Positions 17,686 to 26,577 of a DNA stretch of 64,000 bases are shown here, one piece after another. The notes below the pieces were generated by a model. It was not told the origin of the DNA and searched no databases. It saw only the letters and a program-made list of their open reading frames with translations. This DNA is from UBA2377 sp964525935 (lineage in GTDB: Bacteria; Verrucomicrobiota; Verrucomicrobiia; Opitutales; Opitutaceae), in contig CAZGJZ010000010.1 in NCBI GenBank assembly GCA_964525935.1, forward strand, positions 83,619 to 147,618. The letters are read 5' to 3'. The number at the start of each line of letters is the position of its first letter. The stretch's first letter is position 1. The position numbers and the translations under genes are program-made.

Positions 17686-18927
17686 TCAAATTTCGTCGGT
17701 CGCGTTCCTCCCCTCGGTGTTAACCGTGACGTTCTCGAACCTCATCGTGAACGCTTCGAGATCATGCACGAATCGATCGACGTACGCTTGGGAAACCTCG
17801 AGACGACCGAAGTAGATTGCGACGATGAGGAGAATCGCGGTGAGAACCATCCACGCCTCGATGCGGCGATTGCGTTCCATCGTGCGAACGTACTTGGCCT
17901 TGAGCGAAAGTGATCGGAACCCGAGAATGTACTCGAGCACGCGACCGAGCGCGAAGGCGAGCGCGAGGACGCTGTATGGCTCGTCGCGCTTCGCATCGCT
18001 TCGGGTGTTGACGAAGAGCAGCCACATGGGAATCGCGACCGCGACGCGTACCTCATTCACCGTGACGGCGGCGAACAACGCGACGGCCAGTGAAATTTCC
18101 TTGGAATCGAGAAAGTTGGTGAAGAGGGGGGATGTGACGAGCGCCCCGAGTTTCTCGGCGAGAACTTCAGGGAAACTCCATCCTCGTACCGCAGCCGTCG
18201 TGGTTTGTTCGGTGCTCATCGCGGCGATGAAGGGGACGACGTAACGGTGAACGTGAAAATTGAAGGCGAAGACGGCGGTGTCGATGACGATGAAGGATTG
18301 GATCCATCGAATCGCTCGCCCGATGAAACCGTGATGGGTTTGAAACGGCATGGTGACGAGATCGAGCGCGACGCCCAGTCCCATTCCGCCGCACGTCATG
18401 CAGTAGCCGAGAGCGAGCGCGTGGTCCCCGCGAAGGTAGTGGTGCCACCCGACGGGTCCCCCCAAAACGGCCGCGCCGTAAATTTTAAAAAGGGAACGGA
18501 AATTGAACGCGAACGCCTCGGTCTTCGCGTGCGTCTTTTGAACGTTCTCGCGATCGCGCTCGATCGTTCGTTCCAGCGCGAGGCGAGCGGCCTTTTCGCT
18601 TTCCAGCTCGCGCTTCAACCCGTCGATGCGATCGATCAACACGGCGGCACGAACGGTCGAGGCGACGGTGGTCGTCGCTGGGACCGGTGAAGGCGCCGCC
18701 GCGACGGAGGCCTTCTTGGTCCACTCGGTCATCGCGCGTTGCATCTCCTCGATCTGGTAAGCCATCGTCGCCATCATCAACTCGACGCGAGTGGGCTTGA
18801 CGTCCTCGCCGCCGTCGTTGCTACCACCGTCGCTGCGATCGCCGTCGGTCTCATCGTCGTGAGATCGGGTTCGCCCGCGGCGTTGGGAGGCGATCATCAG
18901 CTCATTGAGGGTGTAGGGGGTGTTCAT
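17686..18927 (-). CDS. TM2-domain-like membrane protein with coiled coil (413 aa)
   Basis: Start at ATG 18927, before MNTPYTLNEL; upstream sequence is the repeat-containing promoter. Residues about 55-150 are polar with a coiled-coil region (RIDGLKRELESEKAARLALE). Near residue 165 a TM2-type hairpin is visible: LGGPVGWHHYLRGDHALALGY then GGMGLGVALDLV, matching the G-x-x-G-x-H-x-F/Y-L/R-G and G-x-x-D pattern. Further hydrophobic helices occur across residues 190-390, about six in all. The short C-terminus carries N-X-T sequons. Divergently transcribed from 19238 across an inverted-repeat promoter region. Confidence 0.65.
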   Translation of the reverse strand: MNTPYTLNELMIASQRRGRTRSHDDETDGDRSDGGSNDGGEDVKPTRVELMMATMAYQIEEMQRAMTEWTKKASVAAAPSPVPATTTVASTVRAAVLIDRIDGLKRELESEKAARLALERTIERDRENVQKTHAKTEAFAFNFRSLFKIYGAAVLGGPVGWHHYLRGDHALALGYCMTCGGMGLGVALDLVTMPFQTHHGFIGRAIRWIQSFIVIDTAVFAFNFHVHRYVVPFIAAMSTEQTTTAAVRGWSFPEVLAEKLGALVTSPLFTNFLDSKEISLAVALFAAVTVNEVRVAVAIPMWLLFVNTRSDAKRDEPYSVLALAFALGRVLEYILGFRSLSLKAKYVRTMERNRRIEAWMVLTAILLIVAIYFGRLEVSQAYVDRFVHDLEAFTMRFENVTVNTEGRNATDEI

Positions 18928-18955
18928 TCTCTCGGGCTTTTTCTGTCTCGTTGAC

Positions 18956-19186
18956 TTTTTCCTTCTCGGATGACTCGGTCGAGTGGGTTTGAGGTGAGTG
19001 AGTGAGTGGATCGATCGATCGATTTTTATTTGTGATTTTTGAGAGAGGGGAGAGAAGAAAAAAAGTGGGGGGGGGGGGAGGTGTGCACCTCGCCTCCTCA
19101 CAAAAAATCACAAATAAAAATCGATCGACCCACCCACTCACTCTCTCGCCTCAAACCCACTCGACCGAACCATCCGAGAAGGAAAA
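18956..19186. repeat. Inverted repeat (about 84-bp arms) forming mirrored divergent promoters
   Basis: The arm 18956-19040 is the reverse complement of 19104-19186 with only a few differences. It includes CCTTCTCGGAT, GAGTGGGTTTGAGG and the promoter core ATTTTTATTTGTGATTTTT. The 63-nt spacer is purine-rich with a run of G. Each arm serves one of the divergent genes at 18927 and 19238, so one promoter was copied in inverted orientation. Confidence 0.85.
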
Positions 19187-19237
19187 AGCTGAAAAGCAAA
19201 AAAGCAAAAAAGCAAAAAAGCAAAAAAAAGCCCGAGA

Positions 19238-21499
19238 ATGAGCACCCCCTCGTACGCCGCACCGATCGGGCTCGTGAACTTGATGGAGGCACACCCCAAG
19301 GGCCACTTCGATCCGACGTCGTGCATTCTGACGGATCTCGGCGTCAACGAGTTGATGAAGAAGATCAGGACGTTGGGAGAGTCGCACGCCGCGGCGATGC
19401 TCGACGCTCTCCCCGCGACGGGGTCTTCCACCTCCTCGTCTTCCACCTCCTCGTCTTCCTCCTCGTCTTCCTCCTCGTCCTCCACCGCCGCCGCCGCCGA
19501 GTCGACGGCGACTCAAACTCCATCACAAAAAAAAATCGAGGACTCAATCGTCGAGGTCTCAACCTCACAAAACGCAAACCGAATCGACCGAGACGACCGA
19601 GACGACCAAACGATGATGTTGACGATGACCCCCCCTCCACCTCCTCCGATGGACGCCGCCGCACTGAAATCAAAGTTCGAAAAGGTCTACTCCCCGGAGA
19701 AGTTCGAAACGCGTTCCAGCGAGGTCGCCGCGCAACAGAAAACGACGCCCAACGTCGTTTCATCGATCACTCCAATCGTTGCGACGCCTCCTCGCGAGAA
19801 GAGGGAGGAGGAGGAGGAGATGGAGTTGGAAAAGACGACCCCCGTCGAGATCGAGAAACCGATCGGATCGACGGAGGAGAATGCGCCCGTCAAGAAGAAG
19901 AAGATGGTGAAGAAGAAGAAGGTCGCCGCCGTCGAGAACGGGGAGACGACGACGACGACCTCGACGACCACAACGGCCCCCGCCGCGGTGATGGAATCGA
20001 TGGAAACGACGACGACCACGACGGTCGTGAAGAAGAAGGTGAAGAAGGTGAAACCCGTCGGCGAGATTGCGGCTCCCGTTGCGGCTCCCGTTTCAACTCC
20101 CGCGGTGGTTCCCGTGGCGGCTCCCGAGGTGGCTCCCGTTTCAACTCCCGCGGTGGCTCCCGTTTCAACTCCCGCGGTGGCTCCCGTGGCGACTCCCGAT
20201 GCGACCGACGCGGAGGTCCCGCGTCCCAAGAAACCCGACACGTCGTTGTGGGCAATGTTTCAAAAACGCCATGCCGACGACGGGATCACGGCGGAGGAGA
20301 TGAAGGCGAGTTTCGAGGAAATCGAGGGAAACGTCACCAAGCGCAAACCGTATTCGGAGATGAAGAAGGCGGCCGATGCGGCGTTCAACGCGGCCGTGGC
20401 GGAATGGGAGAGAAACAACCCCCTCGGCGCGGAGAAGCATCGACAGAAGGTTCTGAAACAACAACAATCGCGCGTATTGGCCAAGGGTGGACTTCCCACC
20501 CCCCCTCCTTCCGTCGTCGTTGCTCCAGTCGCTCCGGCCGCCCCGGTAACGCCCGTTCCGGCCCCCGTTCCGGCCCCCACCCCCGCACCGGCTCCGGCCC
20601 CGGTAACGCCCGCCAAGGTCCCCGCGTCGGTTCCCGAGAAGAAGGAGCCCACGAAAACCCCGGAGACGACCAAGAAGGTCAAGAAGGTGAACAAGGTCAA
20701 GAAGGCGGTGGCAGAAGCGGTGACGACGACGGCGGCGGCGCCTCAACAACAACAACAACAACAGCATGTCATGCCTCCCCCGGATCGCGCCGTCTTCCTC
20801 ACGGCGCTTCGCTCGCTTACGGACAACAACCAAAAAACGGTCGCGATGATGCAGCAAATGATCACCGTCCAGACCGAGGCCATTCAAATGCTGGAATTGG
20901 CCTTGGCACCCCCCGCGCTCTTCACCGCACCCGGTCCGGTTCATCACCTTCCCAGCCCAGCGGACTCGACGGGCTCGCACCAATCTTCGAAGTCGTCAAA
21001 GTCCTCGAAGTCATCAAAGTCGACCAAGTCGAAGGCCTCCCAAACGTCGTACGTATCGATCCTCGACGAGGACGTCGATGCCGGAGATGAGGAGGAGGCC
21101 GACTCAGACGACTTGGAGTTTCTGGCGAGCGAGGACGAGGACGACGAGTCCGATGCGGGGGAACGTCGTCACGGTAAAACGTCGAAGCGTCACAAGAAGG
21201 AGAAGAAGCGTTCCTCCTCCTCCTCCTCCTCGAAGAAGAGCGACAACCGATCTAAGCGCCGTCGCCGTGACGACGACGAGTCCGACGACGACGACGACGA
21301 GGTGCGCGTGGTGAGGGTGGAGGAAGAGGAGGAGGCCATATCAACCGACGACGACTCATCGGACGACGAGACGTCTGAAGACGAAACCTCCGACGACTCG
21401 GACGACGACTCGGACGACTCGGACGATGATGATGATGATTCGGACGAGGACGACGACGACGATGAAGATGAGGATGATGAGGATGACGACGACGAGTGA
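19238..21499 (+). CDS. Large low-complexity, acidic-tailed protein with possible HMG-like segment (753 aa)
   Basis: ATG at 19238. It is mostly low complexity: poly-Ser (residues 63-85), KKKK clusters, Pro/Ala/Val repeats (VAPVSTPA), a run of seven Gln, SSKSSKS repeats and a C-terminal region of about 90 mainly Asp/Glu/Ser residues. One globular island near residues 330-400 (KKPDTSLWAMF ... KRKPYSEMKKAADAAFNAAVAEW) resembles the ends of an HMG-box (PKRPxSAYxxF ... PYEExAxxDKxRYxxE). Basic and acidic blocks together suggest a chromatin-associated protein. That is inferred; the HMG match is partial. Confidence 0.65.
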   Translation: MSTPSYAAPIGLVNLMEAHPKGHFDPTSCILTDLGVNELMKKIRTLGESHAAAMLDALPATGSSTSSSSTSSSSSSSSSSSSTAAAAESTATQTPSQKKIEDSIVEVSTSQNANRIDRDDRDDQTMMLTMTPPPPPPMDAAALKSKFEKVYSPEKFETRSSEVAAQQKTTPNVVSSITPIVATPPREKREEEEEMELEKTTPVEIEKPIGSTEENAPVKKKKMVKKKKVAAVENGETTTTTSTTTTAPAAVMESMETTTTTTVVKKKVKKVKPVGEIAAPVAAPVSTPAVVPVAAPEVAPVSTPAVAPVSTPAVAPVATPDATDAEVPRPKKPDTSLWAMFQKRHADDGITAEEMKASFEEIEGNVTKRKPYSEMKKAADAAFNAAVAEWERNNPLGAEKHRQKVLKQQQSRVLAKGGLPTPPPSVVVAPVAPAAPVTPVPAPVPAPTPAPAPAPVTPAKVPASVPEKKEPTKTPETTKKVKKVNKVKKAVAEAVTTTAAAPQQQQQQQHVMPPPDRAVFLTALRSLTDNNQKTVAMMQQMITVQTEAIQMLELALAPPALFTAPGPVHHLPSPADSTGSHQSSKSSKSSKSSKSTKSKASQTSYVSILDEDVDAGDEEEADSDDLEFLASEDEDDESDAGERRHGKTSKRHKKEKKRSSSSSSSKKSDNRSKRRRRDDDESDDDDDEVRVVRVEEEEEAISTDDDSSDDETSEDETSDDSDDDSDDSDDDDDDSDEDDDDDEDEDDEDDDDE

Positions 21500-21589
21500 T
21501 GCGTGCGAATGTGCTAGCTAATAGTGTGCGTACGTGAGCGTGAACTGCGATTAAGAACGGAAGAAAAAAGATAAAGCGCGCAACACAAT

Positions 21590-22255
21590 TCACTCCTCTT
21601 CATCACTCTCCTCCGCTTTAATCTCGAGGCGCTCGAGCCCCTCCACAACCTCCTTCACCTCACACGCGTCCTCGATGCGTTTACAGTACTCGTCGAATTG
21701 GTGATACGGGAATTCACGAATTGTTATCCAGTTCCCCATCGCGGTCACTCCCGCGTCCTCATCGTCCTTGAACTTCAAGATGTGCGTTCTCAAAAAGCTT
21801 GCGTCGCCGTTGAACTCTGGGCAATATCCGTAACTGCGCAGGTTCGAGCACTCGATCGACTTGACGGGTGTTTCGACACCCATTTCCCTAATCAATGCCT
21901 TCACGACGGCGATGAAGGCTTCCTCGGTGTCGAGGTTGGCCCCCGCGTATACGCTCCCGTCCTTATCAATACCAATGTGGGCGGCGTCCATTGACATGTT
22001 CAACTCCACCTCCGGCGCCTCCACGTCCACCTTGCGGCGTCGCTTGGTGAGCGGCTGGACGTCGCCGTGATAAAACGTGCCATTTCGCAGCGCCTTTACG
22101 ATTTCCTCGGGGACGGGTGGATCGATTTTGACGGTTCCGGACACCGTGGACATCTCCCAAACGTTTCCGCGTGCATTCTTCACATCCTTTCGCGAGTATT
22201 GCTTGATGGCAGCGACGGCGGGTTGCTTGGTGGATTGCTTGGACTCGGTCGTCAT
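21590..22255 (-). CDS. Unknown protein (221 aa)
   Basis: ATG at 22255, with AAAAATCACATAATTGAG on the minus strand as promoter. The N-terminal third is basic and polar with a KRRRK cluster near residue 71 (possible nuclear localisation signal). The rest is globular alpha/beta (AHIGIDKDGSVYAGANLDT, TEEAFIAVVKALIREMGV), ending in an acidic EESDEEE tail. No family recognised. Confidence 0.68.
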   Translation of the reverse strand: MTTESKQSTKQPAVAAIKQYSRKDVKNARGNVWEMSTVSGTVKIDPPVPEEIVKALRNGTFYHGDVQPLTKRRRKVDVEAPEVELNMSMDAAHIGIDKDGSVYAGANLDTEEAFIAVVKALIREMGVETPVKSIECSNLRSYGYCPEFNGDASFLRTHILKFKDDEDAGVTAMGNWITIREFPYHQFDEYCKRIEDACEVKEVVEGLERLEIKAEESDEEE

Positions 22256-22267
22256 CTTTCGAACTCA

Positions 22268-22282
22268 ATTATGTGATTTTTA
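22268..22282 (-). promoter_or_regulatory. Promoter motif variant
   Basis: Minus-strand CTTAAAAATCACATA, about 15 nt upstream of the ATG at 22255. Confidence 0.5.
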
Positions 22283-22318
22283 AGAGAAGAACGCTTCCAC
22301 CACACTCTCATCTCGTCT

Positions 22319-23425
22319 TCAACACAGGTACCGATTGATGAGGAGCGTGCGAAGCGCGACGACTTCGCTCTCGTCCACGCGTTCCATCTTTACCTCTTTC
22401 TGGGACTTGATTTGGTTCGCGTAGGTGAAGGGGGTGCGCGTGTTGAATTGAACGAATCGATCGAAGAAGTGGAGAACCCATATCGCCGAGGTGTGTGCGT
22501 GCAATTGCTTCCCCCATTGAATCGTGCGAAACGTGAATCGTTTGGACGACGACGACGACTCCGATGCTTCCCCCTCGAACCATTCGTTCGCGAGCGCGAG
22601 GAAGATTTGCGAGAGGAAGGTCTTATCGTGCAGCTTCGCGCGCGAATCGAAATGGTGGACGATTCGTCGCTCGACGTCGATGACGAGGGAGGACCAATGG
22701 TCGTACGCGTGAATCGGGACGAGCACGAACCGAACCGTTTGAGGATTTCGGAAGATCGCGGGGGGATTGCGCGCGCCCGGTCGGTTTTGCATGATTTTCG
22801 TCGCGAGATGCGTGGTGAGAATCTCCACACCGAGAGGCCACGGGCGCGTGCGAAGGAGGTAGTCCATCATCCCCTCGTTCAACTTGCGATCGTGCGTGAG
22901 CGTCTTGAAATCGCTCATGTAGAGTTTGTGACGGCCGCAATCCACCGCCTCGAATCGCTCCACGTCCGCAATCTCGGTGCGACGCACGATGATTGGCAAC
23001 GCACGATGGGAGTTTTCCCCGGGGGCCTCGATGAACTTTCGAAGGAGGTAAGTTCTCTCCCCGAGTCGACGGTTGAAGATGACGTCTTGGATCTCGCACA
23101 GTTTCCCGCCGTGTTTCATCACGGATCCCACGACTCTCACGACGTTTCCGATTTGATACGGGGGTGGTGGACGCGTGAAGAGGACGACGGGCGTGACGGG
23201 CGGCGTGGTGGTGAACGGCGTGGAGGTGATGGTGGCGGTGGTGGCGGTGGATGAAACGCCCGAATTAACGGGAAACGCATCGTCCTCGGCGCGTTGAGCT
23301 CCCCCGGACGTCTCCACGGCGATGGGTGACGTCGAGGATGAGGAGGGAGAGGTGGTGATGGCGATTGGGGCGGTGGGTTGGCAAAAAGAGTGGTGGTGGG
23401 GGGATTGCATCGAGAATCCGTTCAT
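22319..23425 (-). CDS. Ulp1-like (C48) protease homologue with catalytic Cys replaced, plus BAH-like N-domain (368 aa)
   Basis: Start at ATG 23425, because the motif AACATCACAATTTC lies 15 nt upstream; a longer frame reaches 23578. Residues about 95-170 (QIGNVVRVVGSV ... IQDVIF ... YLLRKF) resemble a BAH domain. The C-terminal half has the Ulp1/SENP layout: LNEGMMDYLL, then the catalytic His in HWSSLVID, the Asp in HHFDS and the Gln in QWGKQLH. Where the family has Asp-Cys-Gly, this protein has Thr-Ser-Ala (HTSAIW). The nucleophile is thus Ser or lost, so it may bind SUMO/ubiquitin-like proteins without cleaving them. Chromatin-linked role inferred from the BAH-like part. Confidence 0.65.
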   Translation of the reverse strand: MNGFSMQSPHHHSFCQPTAPIAITTSPSSSSTSPIAVETSGGAQRAEDDAFPVNSGVSSTATTATITSTPFTTTPPVTPVVLFTRPPPPYQIGNVVRVVGSVMKHGGKLCEIQDVIFNRRLGERTYLLRKFIEAPGENSHRALPIIVRRTEIADVERFEAVDCGRHKLYMSDFKTLTHDRKLNEGMMDYLLRTRPWPLGVEILTTHLATKIMQNRPGARNPPAIFRNPQTVRFVLVPIHAYDHWSSLVIDVERRIVHHFDSRAKLHDKTFLSQIFLALANEWFEGEASESSSSSKRFTFRTIQWGKQLHAHTSAIWVLHFFDRFVQFNTRTPFTYANQIKSQKEVKMERVDESEVVALRTLLINRYLC

Positions 23426-23586
23426 GTTTTGAACCGAAATTGTGATGTTTGTTTGCTTTAAAAACAACCGTTGCTTCCACGCTGCCACCACCACCCCCAC
23501 AACAATAACATCCGAACCGCACACTCTTCCGTTCGCTTTTTCGCTCGTGTAGACCCGCCCACCCCCACTCATCCCCATTCACTCAC

Positions 23587-25041
23587 TCACTCCACTCCGA
23601 CTTCCACCCCGACTCGCATCGGCGCGCGGCAACGCGTGCTCGCGCAGAAGCACGCGTCCTTCCCGAGCACGTCTCGCCCGAGCACGCCGCACTGTTTGCA
23701 AAAGTAGTGCGCGTCACAATCGGAGAAACGAACCGCCACGAAGTGACGCTCGAGACACGAGTGGCAATTGAACCCGCGCTCCACAATCTCGAACTCGAGA
23801 TCCTTCGGAACGACCCCGTGAGGGTTGGAGTAGTCGGCCGCGCGACACTCGAGGTAATCCAGCGCTGCGGCACGCGCCCATCGTTTGGATGAGGCGTTTC
23901 CTCGCGTGCGCATGCAAAATGCATGTGCGGCCTCGCCGGAGGTCGTCTTGCGACGCACGAGATCCGTTCGAAAGGTCCATTCCGGGTAAAACGAGATGCG
24001 GTCCAGCTCGGCCTCGTCGGGGTACGCGTCGCGGCGCGCGAGCCCCTCGCGATTGAAGGCTTTCGGTAATCCGTCGGAACACATCGTCGTCTCATCGAGA
24101 GTCCATTCGTCCTCATCCCCCTCGTCGTCCGAGTCGTCGTCCGAGTCCGAGGCCAGATCGATGATCTCGTCGCGTTGGAAGGTCTTCATCGCCGTGCGTC
24201 GCGCGCCGATCCCGATGGAGGCGTCGACCACCTCGTCGTCCTCGTCCTCGTCGTCGGCGTCCTCGGCGGCGGCGATTTTCTCGCCCATCTCCTCCGCCTC
24301 CTCATCGTCGAATCGCTTTCGAAGAGAACGCGGTAAAAACGCCGATTGATTCAAGTGTTCGAGGCGAACCGGGTCATACCTCAATCTCATGGCCATAATC
24401 TCGCGTTGTCGTTTCGTCAACTTGTCCTTGCGCGCGCGTTTCGGCCCCGGTGTCGACGTCGACGACGACGACGATGAAGATGAAGATGATGACGACGACG
24501 ACGACGATGCGGGAGGGGTGCACGTGTCGCCATCATCGTCGTCGCCGTCGAGTTTTCGTTTTCGGCTCTCGAGCATGACGTGAGGGGGGGTCACGGTCGG
24601 TTCAGACGGCTCGGATGAAAAAGTCACGGCCAAAAAAGAGGACGACGCCATGGGTGGGGAAGAAAAATTTGTGATTGGGAGCAAGGAGGAGGATAAAAAA
24701 GCCGAGGAGTGGGGAGTGGTGGACTGGTGAATCAAACGAAGATGGCGTTCCAGCGGCATGGGGGTGACCGTGTTCGGGGGCACTCCGTCCTCGTTCTCAT
24801 TCGTCATCATCGTCGTCATCATCGTCGTCGTCATCGTCATCGAGGGTGGCAACGTCACGAGATCCAAACTCCATTCCTCCTCGAGTTCTTTCAAAATCAT
24901 CGCATCGATTTGCATTTGCATGGATTTCGACATCGAACCGAGCGTAATGCTGGCCGGCGTGTTGGGGAACGACGGGACGGTCTCACACGATCGACTTCGC
25001 TTCGTTCCCTCACTCGCCTTCATCATTTCCGTCATCATCAT
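23587..25041 (-). CDS. Acidic protein with C-terminal RING-like zinc domain (up to 484 aa)
   Basis: The first in-frame ATG is at 25041 (three adjacent Met). An internal ATG at 24651 has the promoter motif AATCACAAATTTTTC 12 nt upstream, so a 354-residue product is equally likely. Middle regions are Ser-rich, basic (KRARKDKLTKRQR) and acidic (AEDADDEDEDDE). A DLASDSDDDSDDE stretch resembles a SUMO-interaction-like acidic motif. The C-terminal 60 residues contain CHSCLERHF, HYFCKQCG and CFCASTRCRAP, eight Cys/His in a RING-like C-x2-C spacing, which suggests an E3 ligase or a structural zinc domain. Confidence 0.65.
   Translation of the reverse strand: MMMTEMMKASEGTKRSRSCETVPSFPNTPASITLGSMSKSMQMQIDAMILKELEEEWSLDLVTLPPSMTMTTTMMTTMMTNENEDGVPPNTVTPMPLERHLRLIHQSTTPHSSAFLSSSLLPITNFSSPPMASSSFLAVTFSSEPSEPTVTPPHVMLESRKRKLDGDDDDGDTCTPPASSSSSSSSSSSSSSSSTSTPGPKRARKDKLTKRQREIMAMRLRYDPVRLEHLNQSAFLPRSLRKRFDDEEAEEMGEKIAAAEDADDEDEDDEVVDASIGIGARRTAMKTFQRDEIIDLASDSDDDSDDEGDEDEWTLDETTMCSDGLPKAFNREGLARRDAYPDEAELDRISFYPEWTFRTDLVRRKTTSGEAAHAFCMRTRGNASSKRWARAAALDYLECRAADYSNPHGVVPKDLEFEIVERGFNCHSCLERHFVAVRFSDCDAHYFCKQCGVLGRDVLGKDACFCASTRCRAPMRVGVEVGVE
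24663..24676 (-). promoter_or_regulatory. Promoter motif inside an open frame
   Basis: Minus-strand AATCACAAATTTTT lies 12 nt before the ATG at 24651, although the frame is open further upstream to 25041. It may drive a shorter product. Confidence 0.5.
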
Positions 25042-25913
25042 CGTCAACTCGCGTTGAAACGCCTCATCATCAATTCTGTTATTTTTTTCAATTGCATAAA
25101 AAATAAAATTTTTAAAAATCGTCAAAAAATAATGTCAGTTTTTACACAAATTTCAAAAAGAAAACGTAGCGTACACCGAAGTCATGGGGCCTTCTCACGG
25201 CCTTTTTAATTTAATTGATTAATCGTGCACGAGCGTCAGTTTTTTTTAACGGAAAAAACGTAATGAAAAAAAATAAAAATGGCGGTCCGGAAACCGATCT
25301 GGGCAAAGGGGCGGCCGGCCAACCCTCCATTTTCGAAATCTCAAACCGAATCTCCACCCCACCCCGCACACGCCGTTCCCCACCTTCCCCCCTCCTTCCC
25401 ACCACCCATCCCCGCTCCACCATCACCCGCACTCGACGATGTCGCCGCGAGAGGGACGGGTGAGAGGGAGAGTGGCGCGCGGTGGGGAGGGAGAGAAGTG
25501 GGAAGGCGGCGCGGGCGCGCGAGACGGGCGATTCATTTGGGCCGTCATTTCGTCATACCATTATCGGCGACGCGATCGCCCCCCACACTCACACACCGCG
25601 AACGCGTGAAGGAGGGGGCGTGTCGAGTGAACTCACCGAGGGGGATACCGACAAGACGGGGTGTGAAACACTCGCGCGCGGAGAAGATCGGGGGCGGGAT
25701 GGGCGAATGATGAGGGGGAGGGGGAGTTTTTTAGCGAGGAGCCGCCGTGTCGAGAGAAAGATTTGTAAAATTGTGAAAGATCTCGAGGTGGTTTTCTCGA
25801 GACCGTCGTCACCGTCGAGACTCCATCCACTCCCATCCCTCTCGTCGAAAAGTGTGGGAAAAAAGTCGTTATAAAATGACGGTCGTTCACAACTCGCCGA
25901 CCCGAACCAAAAA
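25042..25913. other. 870-bp region without a convincing gene, upstream of histone H4
   Basis: 25080-25290 is strongly AT-rich with A and T runs, a GGCC-TTCTCAC-GGCC mini-hairpin followed by a T run, and TTAATTTAATTGATTAAT. From about 25300 it becomes GC-rich with purine-biased tracts. A TATA-like GTTATAAAATG lies at 25869, 40 nt before the H4 start. All open frames here have low-complexity composition. It is the longest gene-free stretch in the window. Confidence 0.6.
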
Positions 25914-26417
25914 ATGACCGCAAAGCCGATCCAGGGTGGGGAAAAGAATGGGGAGAAAAAGCCCAAGCCCGAGCGTAAAAAGAGGTCTCTGAAGTCGTCA
26001 AACACCGCAAAGGCCGCGACGGGAGGGAAGTCCCGAACCCAACCGGGCGCCGAGTCTGGTACCAAGACGGCTTCGAAGCTCACGAAACCACCGAAGGCCG
26101 AGGTGACGGCGGCGGCGGCGGCGATTCCGATCCGTCTCGCCAAGCGCCCGCCGCGCACCGCCGAGGAAATCGATAACGGGATCACCGCAAGCGACATCAC
26201 GCGCATGGCGAGACGCGCGGGGGTGGTTCGCATGTCCCGCGACATCTACGCCAAGACCAGACGATCGATGCGCAAGTTTCTCGCGGAGATTGTGAAGGAC
26301 ACGATCCTCTACATGGACACGATGCGACGCGAGAACGAACCCGGGGGGACGGTCTCGGCGAAGCACGTCACGGCCGCGCTTCGCAAGAACAACCAGACGG
26401 TGTGGGGATTCGATTGA
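25914..26417 (+). CDS. Histone H4 homologue (167 aa)
   Basis: ATG at 25914. The N-terminal tail of about 75 residues is longer than in cellular H4 and Lys-rich. The fold from about residue 85 follows H4 closely: [20 protein letters not shown] corresponds to [39 protein letters not shown] to IYEETRGVLKVFLENVIRD, and [21 protein letters not shown] to [21 protein letters not shown]. Expected to pair with the H3 at 15491. Unlike H3 and the H2A-like gene it stands alone, behind the long non-coding stretch. Confidence 0.93.
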   Translation: [167 protein letters not shown]

Positions 26418-26577
26418 GCGAATCGTCGTCTTCGTCGTCGAGAGGAAGAGATGGAGGGGCGTGCGTGCGTGCGTGCGTGGGAAACGGGGACGGGATCGTT
26501 AGGGAAGGAAGGAAGGAAGAGACATAAAAATACTACTACACCGCATCGTCTTCCTCTTTTCTTTCTTCTTCACACGA

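Noticed and set aside
25215..25874. Several ATG frames in the region before H4
   Set aside because: Pro/Arg-rich low-complexity frames in all phases; no domain or promoter motif.
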